From NCBI GenBank assembly GCA_964470845.1, contig CAYYEL010000039.1:1-21963 (forward strand): a DNA stretch of 21,963 nt, read 5' to 3'. This document shows, piece by piece, positions 14,613 to 21,798 of the stretch. The position numbers and the translations under genes were made by a program. The first letter of the stretch is position 1. Each line of letters starts with the position of its first letter. Under the pieces are notes generated by a model. That model saw nothing but the letters and a program-made list of their open reading frames with translations. It made no database searches and was not told the DNA's origin. This DNA comes from HGM04593 sp964470845. Its GTDB lineage: Bacteria; Bacteroidota; Bacteroidia; Bacteroidales; Bacteroidaceae.

Positions 14613-15119
14613 TTAGTAAAGTTCGATAAATTCGTAGCTGTTGCCCACTGTTTCGAGGTAGTGCATAAACTCATTCTGCGATATTACTACTGTTGCGTGA
14701 TTATCGTTGGGATGAAAGCTGAGTGATTGATACTTTCGTAGATTGCTATCGAGGAACAGATGTACGTGATTCTCATCATCGTTTATGAGGCCAAAGGGTG
14801 ATACTGAGCCGGGTTGCAGGCCTAAATAGCGTTCCATACGTTGTGGCGAGGCAAAGGATAATTTCCCTTGATGCAGACGATGCTCAAGGTCGTGAATGTC
14901 AAGGGCTTGTTCGCAATCGAGTACCACAAGGTAGTGGCGATTGCCTTTGTGGTTACGGAAAAACAGGTTTTTACAATGTTTCGACCCGTCGTTACGCCAT
15001 TGTGTACGGGCTATTTCTATTGTGGGTGCCTCGTCGTGGGTGTACCACGTGTATTCTATTTCTTTGTCGTTAAGGTAGTTGAGTACCTTTTCTATGCGTT
15101 GGCTTTGCATCTTGGACAA
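14613..15119 (-). CDS. YbaK/ProX-type aminoacyl-tRNA deacylase
   Basis: The 168-residue protein has the YbaK/ProRS-INS fold signature: EYTWYTHDEAPTIEIA near the N-terminus, SKHCKNLFFRN with the probable catalytic Lys50, YLVVLDCEQALD, GLQPGSVSPFGLINDDEN and FHPNDNHATVVI. It resembles free-standing ProX/PrdX proteins that hydrolyse mischarged aminoacyl-tRNA (Ala- or Cys-tRNA-Pro). Specificity is uncertain. It starts 14 bp after the threonine aldolase stop on the minus strand and is probably the last gene of that unit. Confidence 0.92.
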   Translation of the reverse strand: MSKMQSQRIEKVLNYLNDKEIEYTWYTHDEAPTIEIARTQWRNDGSKHCKNLFFRNHKGNRHYLVVLDCEQALDIHDLEHRLHQGKLSFASPQRMERYLGLQPGSVSPFGLINDDENHVHLFLDSNLRKYQSLSFHPNDNHATVVISQNEFMHYLETVGNSYEFIELY

Positions 15120-15133
15120 TTTAAGAGGGTTTC

Positions 15134-16177
15134 TTATAATTGTGATATTGTGTTACATAGTGTATCCACGGCTTCGGTGCGTGTGGCCCAGCTTGTACAG
15201 AAACGAACAATATCGCGGTGCTCGTCGTATTTACCCCAATATTCAAAAATAAACTCTTTTGAGAGCTTCTCTTGTTGTGCTTTTGTCAACAGTGGAAATT
15301 GCATATTTGTGGGGGAGTTGTTCCACATTTCTATTCCTTGGGCTTCGAACTTTTTGCGTATGCGCATTGCCTGTGCGACTGCGTGTCGGGCAAGGGTAAA
15401 GTATAAGCATTGGTCGCCTCCCTTGAGCAGCTCTTGAAATTGTAGCCCTAAGAGGCGTCCTTTGGCTAACATTCCTCCGTGCTGTTTTATTGCGTAGCGG
15501 AAACTGCGTTGCATCTCTTTATCGCTAAAAACAACAGCTTCGCCAAATAGTGCGCCCACTTTTGTACCGCCAATGTAAAATGCGTCGCACAGACGGGCAA
15601 GGTCGGCAAGGGTTACATCGCACCCTTCGGCTTGTAGGCCGTAGCCCATTCGTGCGCCGTCTATAAAGAGGTATAGGTTGTTTGCACGACAAAATTCTGA
15701 TATTTCGGTGAGCTCGGCTTTGGTGTATATGAGGCCGTTTTCGGCAGGAAATGACAGATAGACCATTCCCGGTTGCACTGTGTGCTCGTGTGAGTGGTCG
15801 TTCCAATGGTTGTCGAAGCACTCTTTTATTTGGGCAAGGGTTGGGCGTCCGTCGTTGGTGCGGATAGCAATTATTTTGTGGCCGCTGGCTTCGGGAGCAC
15901 CGGTTTCGTGTACGTTAATGTGTCCGCTCTCGGCTGATATTACGCCTTGGTAGCTGCGCAAAAGGGCGTCTATTACTGTTACGTTGGTCTGTGTGCCGCC
16001 GACAAGGAATTGTACGCCGAGTGTGTTGTCATTGCAATGACGGGTTATTGTTTCGCGTGCCTGATGGCAGTAGGGATCTTCGCCGTAGCCTGCTGTCTGG
16101 TCGAAATTGGTGCGTACAAGGGCGTCGAGTATGGCCGGGTGGGCGCCTTCGATGTAGTCGGAGTCGAATCGTATCAT
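15134..16177 (-). CDS. ltaE: Low-specificity threonine aldolase / beta-eliminating lyase family
   Basis: The 347 residues belong to the PLP fold-type I aldolase group. The N-terminus IRFDSDYIEGAHPAIL, then SAESGHINVHETGA (81-94), FIDGARMGYG (171-180) with PLP-contacting Asp173 and Arg176, and YIGGTKVGAL (201-210) with Schiff-base Lys206 are all in order. Such enzymes split L-threonine or allo-threonine to glycine and acetaldehyde in the cytoplasm. The group also contains relatives with other beta-hydroxy-amino-acid substrates, so specificity is inferred. On the minus strand it lies 81 bp downstream of the FHA gene and 14 bp upstream of the YbaK-like gene. Confidence 0.9.
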   Translation of the reverse strand: MIRFDSDYIEGAHPAILDALVRTNFDQTAGYGEDPYCHQARETITRHCNDNTLGVQFLVGGTQTNVTVIDALLRSYQGVISAESGHINVHETGAPEASGHKIIAIRTNDGRPTLAQIKECFDNHWNDHSHEHTVQPGMVYLSFPAENGLIYTKAELTEISEFCRANNLYLFIDGARMGYGLQAEGCDVTLADLARLCDAFYIGGTKVGALFGEAVVFSDKEMQRSFRYAIKQHGGMLAKGRLLGLQFQELLKGGDQCLYFTLARHAVAQAMRIRKKFEAQGIEMWNNSPTNMQFPLLTKAQQEKLSKEFIFEYWGKYDEHRDIVRFCTSWATRTEAVDTLCNTISQL

Positions 16178-16258
16178 TGTTTCGGAAATATGGGTAAATT
16201 ATAGCTTTAGGGGGGTGTTTTTGCCTCCCTGTGTGTGTAATTTGGGTGTGTGTTGTGG

Positions 16259-16756
16259 TTATTCCTCGCCGTTGGGTGTGTGGAGTATCAGGGTGGTCGC
16301 TCCTAATGTTATTATTGCTCCATCTTCGATGCGCAGTCTTTCGCGGTCGCCCAATATGCGGTTCATTACGAATGTGCCTGTTACGCTTGGATTGTCGCGG
16401 ATTGTGTATATAAGCTCTCCGGCGGCGTTGCGTTTAACATTTATTATGCAGTGTCGTCTGTCCATGCTCGGGTCGCGCGTCTCGATTGGGTGCGAAATGA
16501 CTGTTCCTTTGTTATATCGGCCTATAATGTTATCACCCTCAGTTAGTTGCAGCGTTTGTTTAAAGCAAAACTTGTTCTCAATTACGACAATGTGCCCGAA
16601 ATTGTTTTCTTGTTCCTCTTCTTCGTTTTCTCCTATTCTTATGGTGAAACTTTTGCGGCAGTGGTCGCATTCGAATACGAGGGCCATTCCTTGTGGATAG
16701 CCATTGTCGTCAAATACAATAGGATGGTCGCATTTGGGGCAGGTTACTCTTTTCAT
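16259..16756 (-). CDS. Zinc-ribbon and FHA domain protein
   Basis: The 165-residue protein opens with a CPKC...CDHC zinc ribbon (C6, C9, C30, C33). A short acidic linker (GENEEEEQEN) leads to an FHA domain from about 55 to 160. The FHA signatures are NIIGR (76-80), SMDRRH (97-102), RDNPSVTGTFVMN and GAIITLGATTLIL. FHA domains bind phosphothreonine, implying a Ser/Thr kinase partner, but none is encoded in the window. It is cytoplasmic, since it has no signal or membrane segment. It starts 12 bp after the HU/SPOR gene and is probably co-transcribed with it. Confidence 0.9.
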   Translation of the reverse strand: MKRVTCPKCDHPIVFDDNGYPQGMALVFECDHCRKSFTIRIGENEEEEQENNFGHIVVIENKFCFKQTLQLTEGDNIIGRYNKGTVISHPIETRDPSMDRRHCIINVKRNAAGELIYTIRDNPSVTGTFVMNRILGDRERLRIEDGAIITLGATTLILHTPNGEE

Positions 16757-16768
16757 CCGTTATTGGGG

Positions 16769-17881
16769 TTAATTGTTGAGTATCCAAGCATCGGGGAATG
16801 TTGCTTGAAAGGTTGATAGATTGTCGAGCGCCTCTTTCTCGGATGTATATGTTGCTACGGCTATACGATGGCGTTTGCCGCACACTACAACCTTGTACTC
16901 GGTCTGTAATTTACAGCTGAGTTCTGTTATTGCCAATTGGGCATTATCGGCATTGGGCGAGCTTGCCACAATTATGTGGAATTGTGGTGTGGGGGTGTCT
17001 TGCCCGGTTACTGATGATGGGGGCGAGGGGCTGCTGTCTTGTGGAATATCAGGGGTAATTAGTGGATGAATATCTTGTTTCTCTCTTGGCAACTCCTGTG
17101 GCACACTGTTTGTCTTATGTTCAATTGTCGTTGCGCTAACTGCTTGTGCTTCATTGGCTTGTGATGGGATGTCGGCTGTGGTGGTGTTGCCGATTGATGT
17201 TTTTGTATTTGAAAAAACTATTGGGGATATTTCGCACTCTTGGTTACTTGCAATCTGTTGGGGTGCAACAGATGTTAGCTGTTGCATCATTGAGATTTGC
17301 TCGGATGATGCAAAATTACCTAACGATGCTTTAATGTTGTTGTCAAAAGCCTGTTCGCTCAACGGGGTAACGAATATGAATGTGAGAATAATTGCGGCTA
17401 TTGCTGCAATGTATTTGCTTATATCACGACGTTTTATGGTTATTGTGCGCTCTTCAATTTCGTGCAATTGTGCTATTGATAAAGGCTCGAATCCGAAATT
17501 CTCGGGGTCGTCGATACCGTTTGACGCGGGTTCAAAAGTAATTTCGCTGTTGATGTTCATTGAGAATGTCCCCAGCTCGCCGAATCGGGTGCTGCCTTTA
17601 CGCGAAAGGGTGCGTCGTAACGACAGTATATCATTGCGCAACATTGCAGCAGCAGCCTCGTAGGCGAGGTTGTGTGCATTCATATACTCGGACACCAGAA
17701 GTGCATCATCGACCTTAACCTGCGGATTAAATCCTAAGGTTCGGTGAGGGGGCATAAATGTCTGGTCGTCTATATTGTAGTGTGCAGGTACGCTCTGTGC
17801 CAAAAATGCTCCAAAATCGGGTATTATTACGCAATTATGGCGTGCGATAAGGTGCACTATATGCTGTTCTATTTTTTTCAT
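16769..17881 (-). CDS. HU-CCDC81 and SPOR domain membrane protein
   Basis: The 370-residue protein has a Bacteroidota-specific layout. Residues 1-120 form two HU-like CCDC81-type modules (IEQHIVHLIARHNCVIIPDF, FGAFLAQ, LGFNPQVKVDDALLV, GELGTFSM). A single membrane helix lies at about 156-174, followed by a Pro/Ser/Thr/Gln-rich disordered linker (about 200-295) and a C-terminal SPOR domain (about 298-370, QFHIIVASSPNADNAQLAIT). SPOR domains bind denuded peptidoglycan at division sites, so the SPOR end should be periplasmic and the HU-like end cytoplasmic. The latter may bind DNA or a division partner; role is inferred. It is the first gene of the minus-strand group. Confidence 0.9.
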   Translation of the reverse strand: MKKIEQHIVHLIARHNCVIIPDFGAFLAQSVPAHYNIDDQTFMPPHRTLGFNPQVKVDDALLVSEYMNAHNLAYEAAAAMLRNDILSLRRTLSRKGSTRFGELGTFSMNINSEITFEPASNGIDDPENFGFEPLSIAQLHEIEERTITIKRRDISKYIAAIAAIILTFIFVTPLSEQAFDNNIKASLGNFASSEQISMMQQLTSVAPQQIASNQECEISPIVFSNTKTSIGNTTTADIPSQANEAQAVSATTIEHKTNSVPQELPREKQDIHPLITPDIPQDSSPSPPSSVTGQDTPTPQFHIIVASSPNADNAQLAITELSCKLQTEYKVVVCGKRHRIAVATYTSEKEALDNLSTFQATFPDAWILNN

Positions 17882-17962
17882 CTTGTAGTTTGTTTAGCAG
17901 TCTATTGAATAGTATCTGCGTTAAAATCAAGGATTTATCGCATTTTGGTAAAACCTCTTTTG

Positions 17963-17970
17963 CAAATGTA
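17963..17970 (-). promoter_or_regulatory. Probable -7 box for the HU/SPOR-FHA unit
   Basis: On the minus strand TACATTTG matches TAnnTTTG. The best upstream box is ATTG at 17994-17997, 23 nt away, so the match is partial. Leader would be about 75 nt. Confidence 0.35.
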
Positions 17971-18064
17971 ATGAAAATTAGTTAATATGATGTCAATTTG
18001 CGTGATATTTTTTATAGAATTTGAATTTTTTTTATTGCAGTCAATCTTGCTCTGTTTTTTTACG

Positions 18065-18072
18065 TATCTTCG
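18065..18072 (+). promoter_or_regulatory. Possible -7 box of the U32 gene
   Basis: TATCTTCG has one mismatch from TAnnTTTG and lies about 30 nt upstream of ATG 18102. No clear partner box is seen at 19-21 nt. Confidence 0.3.
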
Positions 18073-18101
18073 CATCAGATAAATAAAATAGCTTGAAAAT
18101 A

Positions 18102-19925
18102 ATGCAAACACCCACAAGAATAGAGCTTCTTGCGCCTGCCCGAAATGCTGAAACAGGTATTGCAGCCATTGATAATGGTGCCGATGCTGTGTATATTGGT
18201 GCCGGACGTTACGGCGCACGTCAAGCGGCAGGAAATTCCATTGAGGATATTGAGTGCCTTGTAAAATATGCCCATTTTTTTAGTGCAAAGGTATATGTTA
18301 CGTTAAATACAATTATAGCCGAAGAGGATATTTCTGAGGTACAACAGCTTGTAGAAAAACTTTATTCAATTGGCGTTGATGCATTGATTATTCAAGACTT
18401 AGGTTTGTTGGAGATGGATATTCCTCCAATTCCTCTGCACGCAAGCACGCAGATGGACAATCGCACTTGTGAAAAAGTGGAATTCTTGTACACGGCCGGG
18501 CTGCCGCGTGTGGTTCTTGCTCGTGAGCTTTCGCTCGATGAGATTTCGGCAATACATAAGGCTGTACCCGATGTCGAGCTTGAGGCTTTTGTGCACGGTG
18601 CATTGTGTGTCAGTTACAGCGGGCAGTGCTACGCTTCGCAGCACTGTTTCGGGCGCAGTGCCAACAGGGGCGAGTGTGCTCAATTTTGCCGTTTACCATT
18701 CGATCTTATTGATTCAGAAGGAGATGTTATTTGCAAACAGAAGCATTTGCTCTCATTGAAAGATATGAATCGCAGTGCATATATCGAACAGATGATGGAT
18801 GCGGGTATTGTTTCCTTCAAAATAGAGGGACGATTAAAGGATATTTCATACGTTAAAAATATTACAGCCTATTATCGAAAAGTGATAGACGAGGTGCTTT
18901 CGCGCCGTCCCGAGTATGTGCGCTCGTCGTTCGGGTGCACTCGGCCGCATTTTCTACCTGCCGTACAAAAGAGCTTCAATCGTGGCTTTACCGATTATTT
19001 TCTTACCGGCGATAGGGGGAATATTGCCTCAATTGACACTCCAAAGTCTATTGGCGAACCTATGGGGTGTGTCAGAGTTGTGTCGCGTCAATTTTTTACA
19101 ATGCAAGGTGATGCGGCGTTCAATAACGGCGACGGCGCTTGTTTTATAGGCAAGGATGGGCATTTGTATGGCTTCAGAATAAACAAGGTCGATGGTGTGC
19201 GTATATTTCCACAGACAATGCCGCCGCTTTTTCAGGGCGCACAACTGTTCCGCAACTCGGATATTGCCTTTGAGCGCGAACTTGCTCGATGCGGTGAACC
19301 GCGTCGTCTATCGCTGTCGCTTGTGTTGGGCGAGACTGTTGATGGCTTTATTCTCTCGGGTACAGACGAAAGCGGTGTGAAAGCCTCGGTAACAGTTGCC
19401 TTTAAAAAAGAAGCTGCCAATACGCCTCAGCGTAAAAATATTGAGAGTCAATTGAGTAAGTGGGGAAATACTCCTTTCTTGGTCGATAGGGTTGATGTAA
19501 ATTTATCGCAAGAATGGTTTCTGCCCTCATCGTTGCTATCTGATATTCGTCGTCAATTGTGCAATGCGCTCGTAGATGCTCATAATAAGCAGTATGTTGT
19601 TGATAAAAAAGAAATTGCGCCTACTTCGCATTCATATATTGAAAGCGAGTTGACCTATCGTGGCAATGTCTCAAACTCGCTTGCCGAAGCTTTTTATCGT
19701 CGTCATTCTGTTCAAAGAATTGCCCCTGCATTTGAATTATCTCCTGTGGTTGGTGAGCCTATAATGTTCTGCAAGCATTGTATAAAATACACTCTTGGTT
19801 GGTGCGCCAAGAGTGGTGTTAAGCCCTCGTATCGTGAACCTTTTTATTTAGTTTCGGGCGATGGGCGTCGTTTCCGTCTGCAATTTGACTGCCGTGAGTG
19901 TATGATGAAGATAATTGCCGAGTAG
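18102..19925 (+). CDS. U32 family protein, RlhA-like (rRNA hydroxylation family)
   Basis: ATG 18102 is chosen; it gives MQTPTRIELLAPARNAETG, the usual N-terminus. The 607-residue protein has the U32 signature EAFVHGALCVSYSGQCYAS (161-179), with further Cys at 182, 192 and 196 that can hold an iron-sulphur cluster. The C-terminal half ends with FCKHCIKYTLGWCAK and FDCRECMM. Length with an extra C-terminal part fits the long U32 group containing E. coli RlhA (prephenate-dependent hydroxylation of 23S rRNA C2501). It does not fit the ~330-residue UbiU/UbiV or ~450-residue TrhP groups. 'Peptidase' in the family name is historical. Single-gene unit. Confidence 0.88.
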   Translation: MQTPTRIELLAPARNAETGIAAIDNGADAVYIGAGRYGARQAAGNSIEDIECLVKYAHFFSAKVYVTLNTIIAEEDISEVQQLVEKLYSIGVDALIIQDLGLLEMDIPPIPLHASTQMDNRTCEKVEFLYTAGLPRVVLARELSLDEISAIHKAVPDVELEAFVHGALCVSYSGQCYASQHCFGRSANRGECAQFCRLPFDLIDSEGDVICKQKHLLSLKDMNRSAYIEQMMDAGIVSFKIEGRLKDISYVKNITAYYRKVIDEVLSRRPEYVRSSFGCTRPHFLPAVQKSFNRGFTDYFLTGDRGNIASIDTPKSIGEPMGCVRVVSRQFFTMQGDAAFNNGDGACFIGKDGHLYGFRINKVDGVRIFPQTMPPLFQGAQLFRNSDIAFERELARCGEPRRLSLSLVLGETVDGFILSGTDESGVKASVTVAFKKEAANTPQRKNIESQLSKWGNTPFLVDRVDVNLSQEWFLPSSLLSDIRRQLCNALVDAHNKQYVVDKKEIAPTSHSYIESELTYRGNVSNSLAEAFYRRHSVQRIAPAFELSPVVGEPIMFCKHCIKYTLGWCAKSGVKPSYREPFYLVSGDGRRFRLQFDCRECMMKIIAE

Positions 19926-19983
19926 AGGAGTTTATTTTTAACAATAAAAATAGGTGTAGGCAGTAAAAAAAGAGTTTTTTTCT

Positions 19984-20013
19984 TTTGTTTTAGTAAATTA
20001 TTCATTATTTTTG
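19984..20013 (+). promoter_or_regulatory. tRNA-Ser promoter
   Basis: TTTG (19984-19987), 18-nt spacer, TATTTTTG (20006-20013), about 14 nt upstream of the mature tRNA 5' end. Confidence 0.5.
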
Positions 20014-20026
20014 CACCGATTTTAAA

Positions 20027-20114
20027 GGAAAGATGCCAGAGTGATCGAATGGACCGGACTCGAAATCCGGCGTACGGCTTTGCCGTACCGTGGGTTTGAA
20101 TCCCACTCTTTCCG
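20027..20114 (+). tRNA. tRNA-Ser (anticodon CGA)
   Basis: Acceptor GGAAAGA (20027-20033) pairs with TCTTTCC (20107-20113), with discriminator G20114. The anticodon stem CCGGA/TCCGG encloses CTCGAAA with CGA at 20061-20063. The long variable arm GTACGGC-TTT-GCCGTAC and T arm GTGGG-TTTGAAT-CCCAC confirm a class II serine tRNA. It reads UCG. The 3' CCA is not encoded (next bases CAATAC). Confidence 0.97.
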
Positions 20115-20175
20115 CAATACTTCAAACAGATAAAAGCCCAAGTTTACTTGAGGCTTTTTTTGTTTGAAGTATTGC
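20114..20175 (+). terminator. tRNA-Ser terminator nested in a 15-bp inverted repeat
   Basis: Inner hairpin: AAAAGCC+CAAG (20132-20142) pairs with CTTG+A bulge+GGCTTTT (20147-20158), loop TTTA, and runs into T7 ending at 20161. Outer perfect inverted repeat: GCAATACTTCAAACA (20114-20128) and its exact reverse complement (20161-20175). The left outer arm starts at the tRNA discriminator base. Confidence 0.85.
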
Positions 20176-20183
20176 AAAGGACA

Positions 20184-20370
20184 CCCGCGGCAGCGTCGGG
20201 ATGCACGCAGTGAATCCCACGATGCCTTAAAGTCGGGCGTACTTTCAGTAGTTAGACGCCCGCGGCAGCGTCGGGATGCACGCAGTGAATCCCACGATGC
20301 CTTAAAGTCGGGCGTACTTTCAGTAGTTAGACGCCCGCGGTAGCGTCGGGATGCACGCAGTGAATCCCAC
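20184..20370 (+). repeat. Tandem 75-bp repeats behind tRNA-Ser (2.5 copies)
   Basis: Units start CCCGCGG at 20184, 20259 and 20334, an exact 75-bp period; the first two are near identical and the third stops after 37 bp. Each has GGGAT...ATCCC around a CAC/GTG core. Each full unit is also closed by CGGGCGT/ACGCCCG (7 bp) across its junction. All carry TGAATCCCAC, identical to the 3' side of the tRNA T arm. In the last copy the match to the tRNA extends to 14 nt (20361-20374 against 20097-20110). GC content is far above that of the surrounding spacer. No spacers vary, so it is not a CRISPR array. Confidence 0.9.
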
Positions 20371-20407
20371 TCTTAAAAAATAAAAAACAGATAAAAACAA
20401 CCATAAT

Positions 20408-21163
20408 ATGAAAGTAACTGTCATTCAACAAGATATTGTCTGGAAAAACATTCCGGCCAACCTGCGTCATATGGGCGAACTGCTCGAAAAAGCTCCAAAA
20501 TCGGACATATACCTTTTCCCCGAGATGTGCTCGACAGGATTCTGTATGCAGCCCCAAGGAGTGGCCGAAGAAGTAAACGGCCCAACAGTTAAACGTATGA
20601 TGGAGTGGGCAAAAAAGTACGATGCAGCCATTGCAGCCACAGTAATGACAGTATCTGACGGAAAATATTACAATAGAATGTATTTTGTAACCCCCGAGGG
20701 TGTGCTCGGACACTACGACAAAGTACACCTCTTCGAGTATAGTGGCGAGAATCTTGTATATACCCCCGGTGAGGAGCGTACAATATGGGAGTGGCGTGGG
20801 CTGCGCATACGTCCCGCAATATGCTACGACCTGCGCTTCCCGTTGTTTTTGCACAACGACCAAGGCTACGACCTACTGCTAATATCGGCCAATTTCCCCG
20901 AGAGCCGCATTCTTGCGTGGGATACTTTAGTGTGTGCCCGAGCCATAGAGAATCAATGTTACGTGGCCGCATCCAACCGCGTGGGAGTAGATGAGTACGG
21001 AAATTATGTGGGCCACAGTGTGGTTCTTAGCCCCTATGGTCTGAAACTCGGCGGTTGTCGTTCAAAAAGTCAGGGTAGTGCATCGGGCGAGATTGACCTC
21101 GAAATGGTGGCCAAGATGCGTAAAGCCTTCCCTTTGATGCAAGAGAAAAATAATTGGCGTTGA
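20408..21163 (+). CDS. Nitrilase-superfamily amidase (YafV / omega-amidase-like)
   Basis: The 251 residues contain the full nitrilase catalytic set: Glu39 (LFPEMCSTGF), Lys105 (GHYDKVHLF) and the nucleophile Cys139 in PAICYDLRFP. The length and the CYDLRFPLF context match omega-amidases of the YafV/NIT2 type. Those remove the amide from alpha-ketoglutaramate or alpha-ketosuccinamate formed by glutamine or asparagine transaminases. The substrate is inferred from family. It begins 34 bp after the last T of the tRNA-linked repeat block (A-rich leader), and no consensus promoter is visible, so it may be read from within or before the repeats. A convergent terminator follows. Confidence 0.92.
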   Translation: MKVTVIQQDIVWKNIPANLRHMGELLEKAPKSDIYLFPEMCSTGFCMQPQGVAEEVNGPTVKRMMEWAKKYDAAIAATVMTVSDGKYYNRMYFVTPEGVLGHYDKVHLFEYSGENLVYTPGEERTIWEWRGLRIRPAICYDLRFPLFLHNDQGYDLLLISANFPESRILAWDTLVCARAIENQCYVAASNRVGVDEYGNYVGHSVVLSPYGLKLGGCRSKSQGSASGEIDLEMVAKMRKAFPLMQEKNNWR

Positions 21164-21185
21164 TAATTGTTGGCGTCAGTGTTAT

Positions 21186-21226
21186 ATAAAATTTTAGCGC
21201 CGTAAAAGACGGCGCTAAAATTTTAT
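21186..21226. terminator. Perfect 18-bp bidirectional terminator
   Basis: ATAAAATTTTAGCGCCGT (21186-21203) and its exact reverse complement (21209-21226), loop AAAAG, lie between convergent genes. The A/T-rich ends provide a U tract on both strands. Confidence 0.92.
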
Positions 21227-21229
21227 CCT

Positions 21230-21685
21230 TTACCCTTGTAAGGAGGCATATTGTGGTATTCCGGTCAGAAATTCGTAACAATTGTCGATATAATTCATTC
21301 GACAGCAATAGTGCTGAAGGCCATTGCTGACAATCAGATAATCGACCTTTAGTACAAGATTGTAACGTGATATTTGCGCAAACACCTTTGAATCTATTCT
21401 CACAGTAGGAGCTTTATATTCGATTATCATTCTTGGACGCAGAGTGCGGTCGTAAACCACAGTGTCGCATCGACGCCGTGTGTTGTTGAGTGTGATGCTT
21501 GCCTCGTTGGCCATCAGTGTCGCCGGGTAGCCGCATTGTTCAATGAGATAATGTACGAAATGTTGGCGCACCCACTCCTCGGGTGTCAGTGCCACGTAGC
21601 TTCGACGAAGTTCGTCAAAAATGGTTGGTTTACCATCTTTTTCAGCTATTTTTGCGTTGTATTGTGGTAGATTCAGTTGTTGCAT
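21230..21685 (-). CDS. Standalone HsdR N-terminal-like PD-(D/E)xK domain protein
   Basis: The 151-residue protein matches the short Bacteroidota proteins annotated as 'type I restriction enzyme HsdR N-terminal domain' (HSDR_N_2). It reads TIFDELRRSYVALTPEEWVR (21-40), MANEASITLNNTRRRCDTVV (58-77), MIIEYKAP (86-93) and YLIVSNGLQHYCCRM. The PD-(D/E)xK nuclease-type residues would be D74, E89 and K91. It has no helicase or methylase neighbours, so it is not a restriction system in this window; actual role is unknown. It appears to be a single-gene minus-strand unit. Confidence 0.88.
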   Translation of the reverse strand: MQQLNLPQYNAKIAEKDGKPTIFDELRRSYVALTPEEWVRQHFVHYLIEQCGYPATLMANEASITLNNTRRRCDTVVYDRTLRPRMIIEYKAPTVRIDSKVFAQISRYNLVLKVDYLIVSNGLQHYCCRMNYIDNCYEFLTGIPQYASLQG

Positions 21686-21758
21686 ATACGTGCTGTTTGT
21701 TTTTTAAAACAAATAATATCAAAATCGTGTATTATTAAAAAATAAAAGTCTCTTACGC

Positions 21759-21781
21759 TTATCGTTTGTCTTAAACGATAA
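21759..21781 (+). other. Perfect 9-bp hairpin upstream of locus 3 array
   Basis: TTATCGTTT (21759-21767), loop GTCTT, AAACGATAA (21773-21781), followed a few bases later by T7 (21788-21794). It could be a weak terminator shielding the array that follows. Confidence 0.5.
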
Positions 21782-21798
21782 AATGCGTTTTTTTGCAC

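Noticed and set aside
20184..20370. Possible CRISPR array
   Set aside because: The 75-bp periods are whole repeated units with no variable spacers, and no cas gene is near.
20027..20374. Integrated element using tRNA-Ser as attachment site
   Set aside because: The shared segment is only 14 nt, the interval between the copies is about 250 bp, and there is no integrase or cargo gene.
21230..21685. Restriction-modification system
   Set aside because: Only a short HsdR_N-like domain is present; no helicase motor, methylase or specificity subunit appears in the window.
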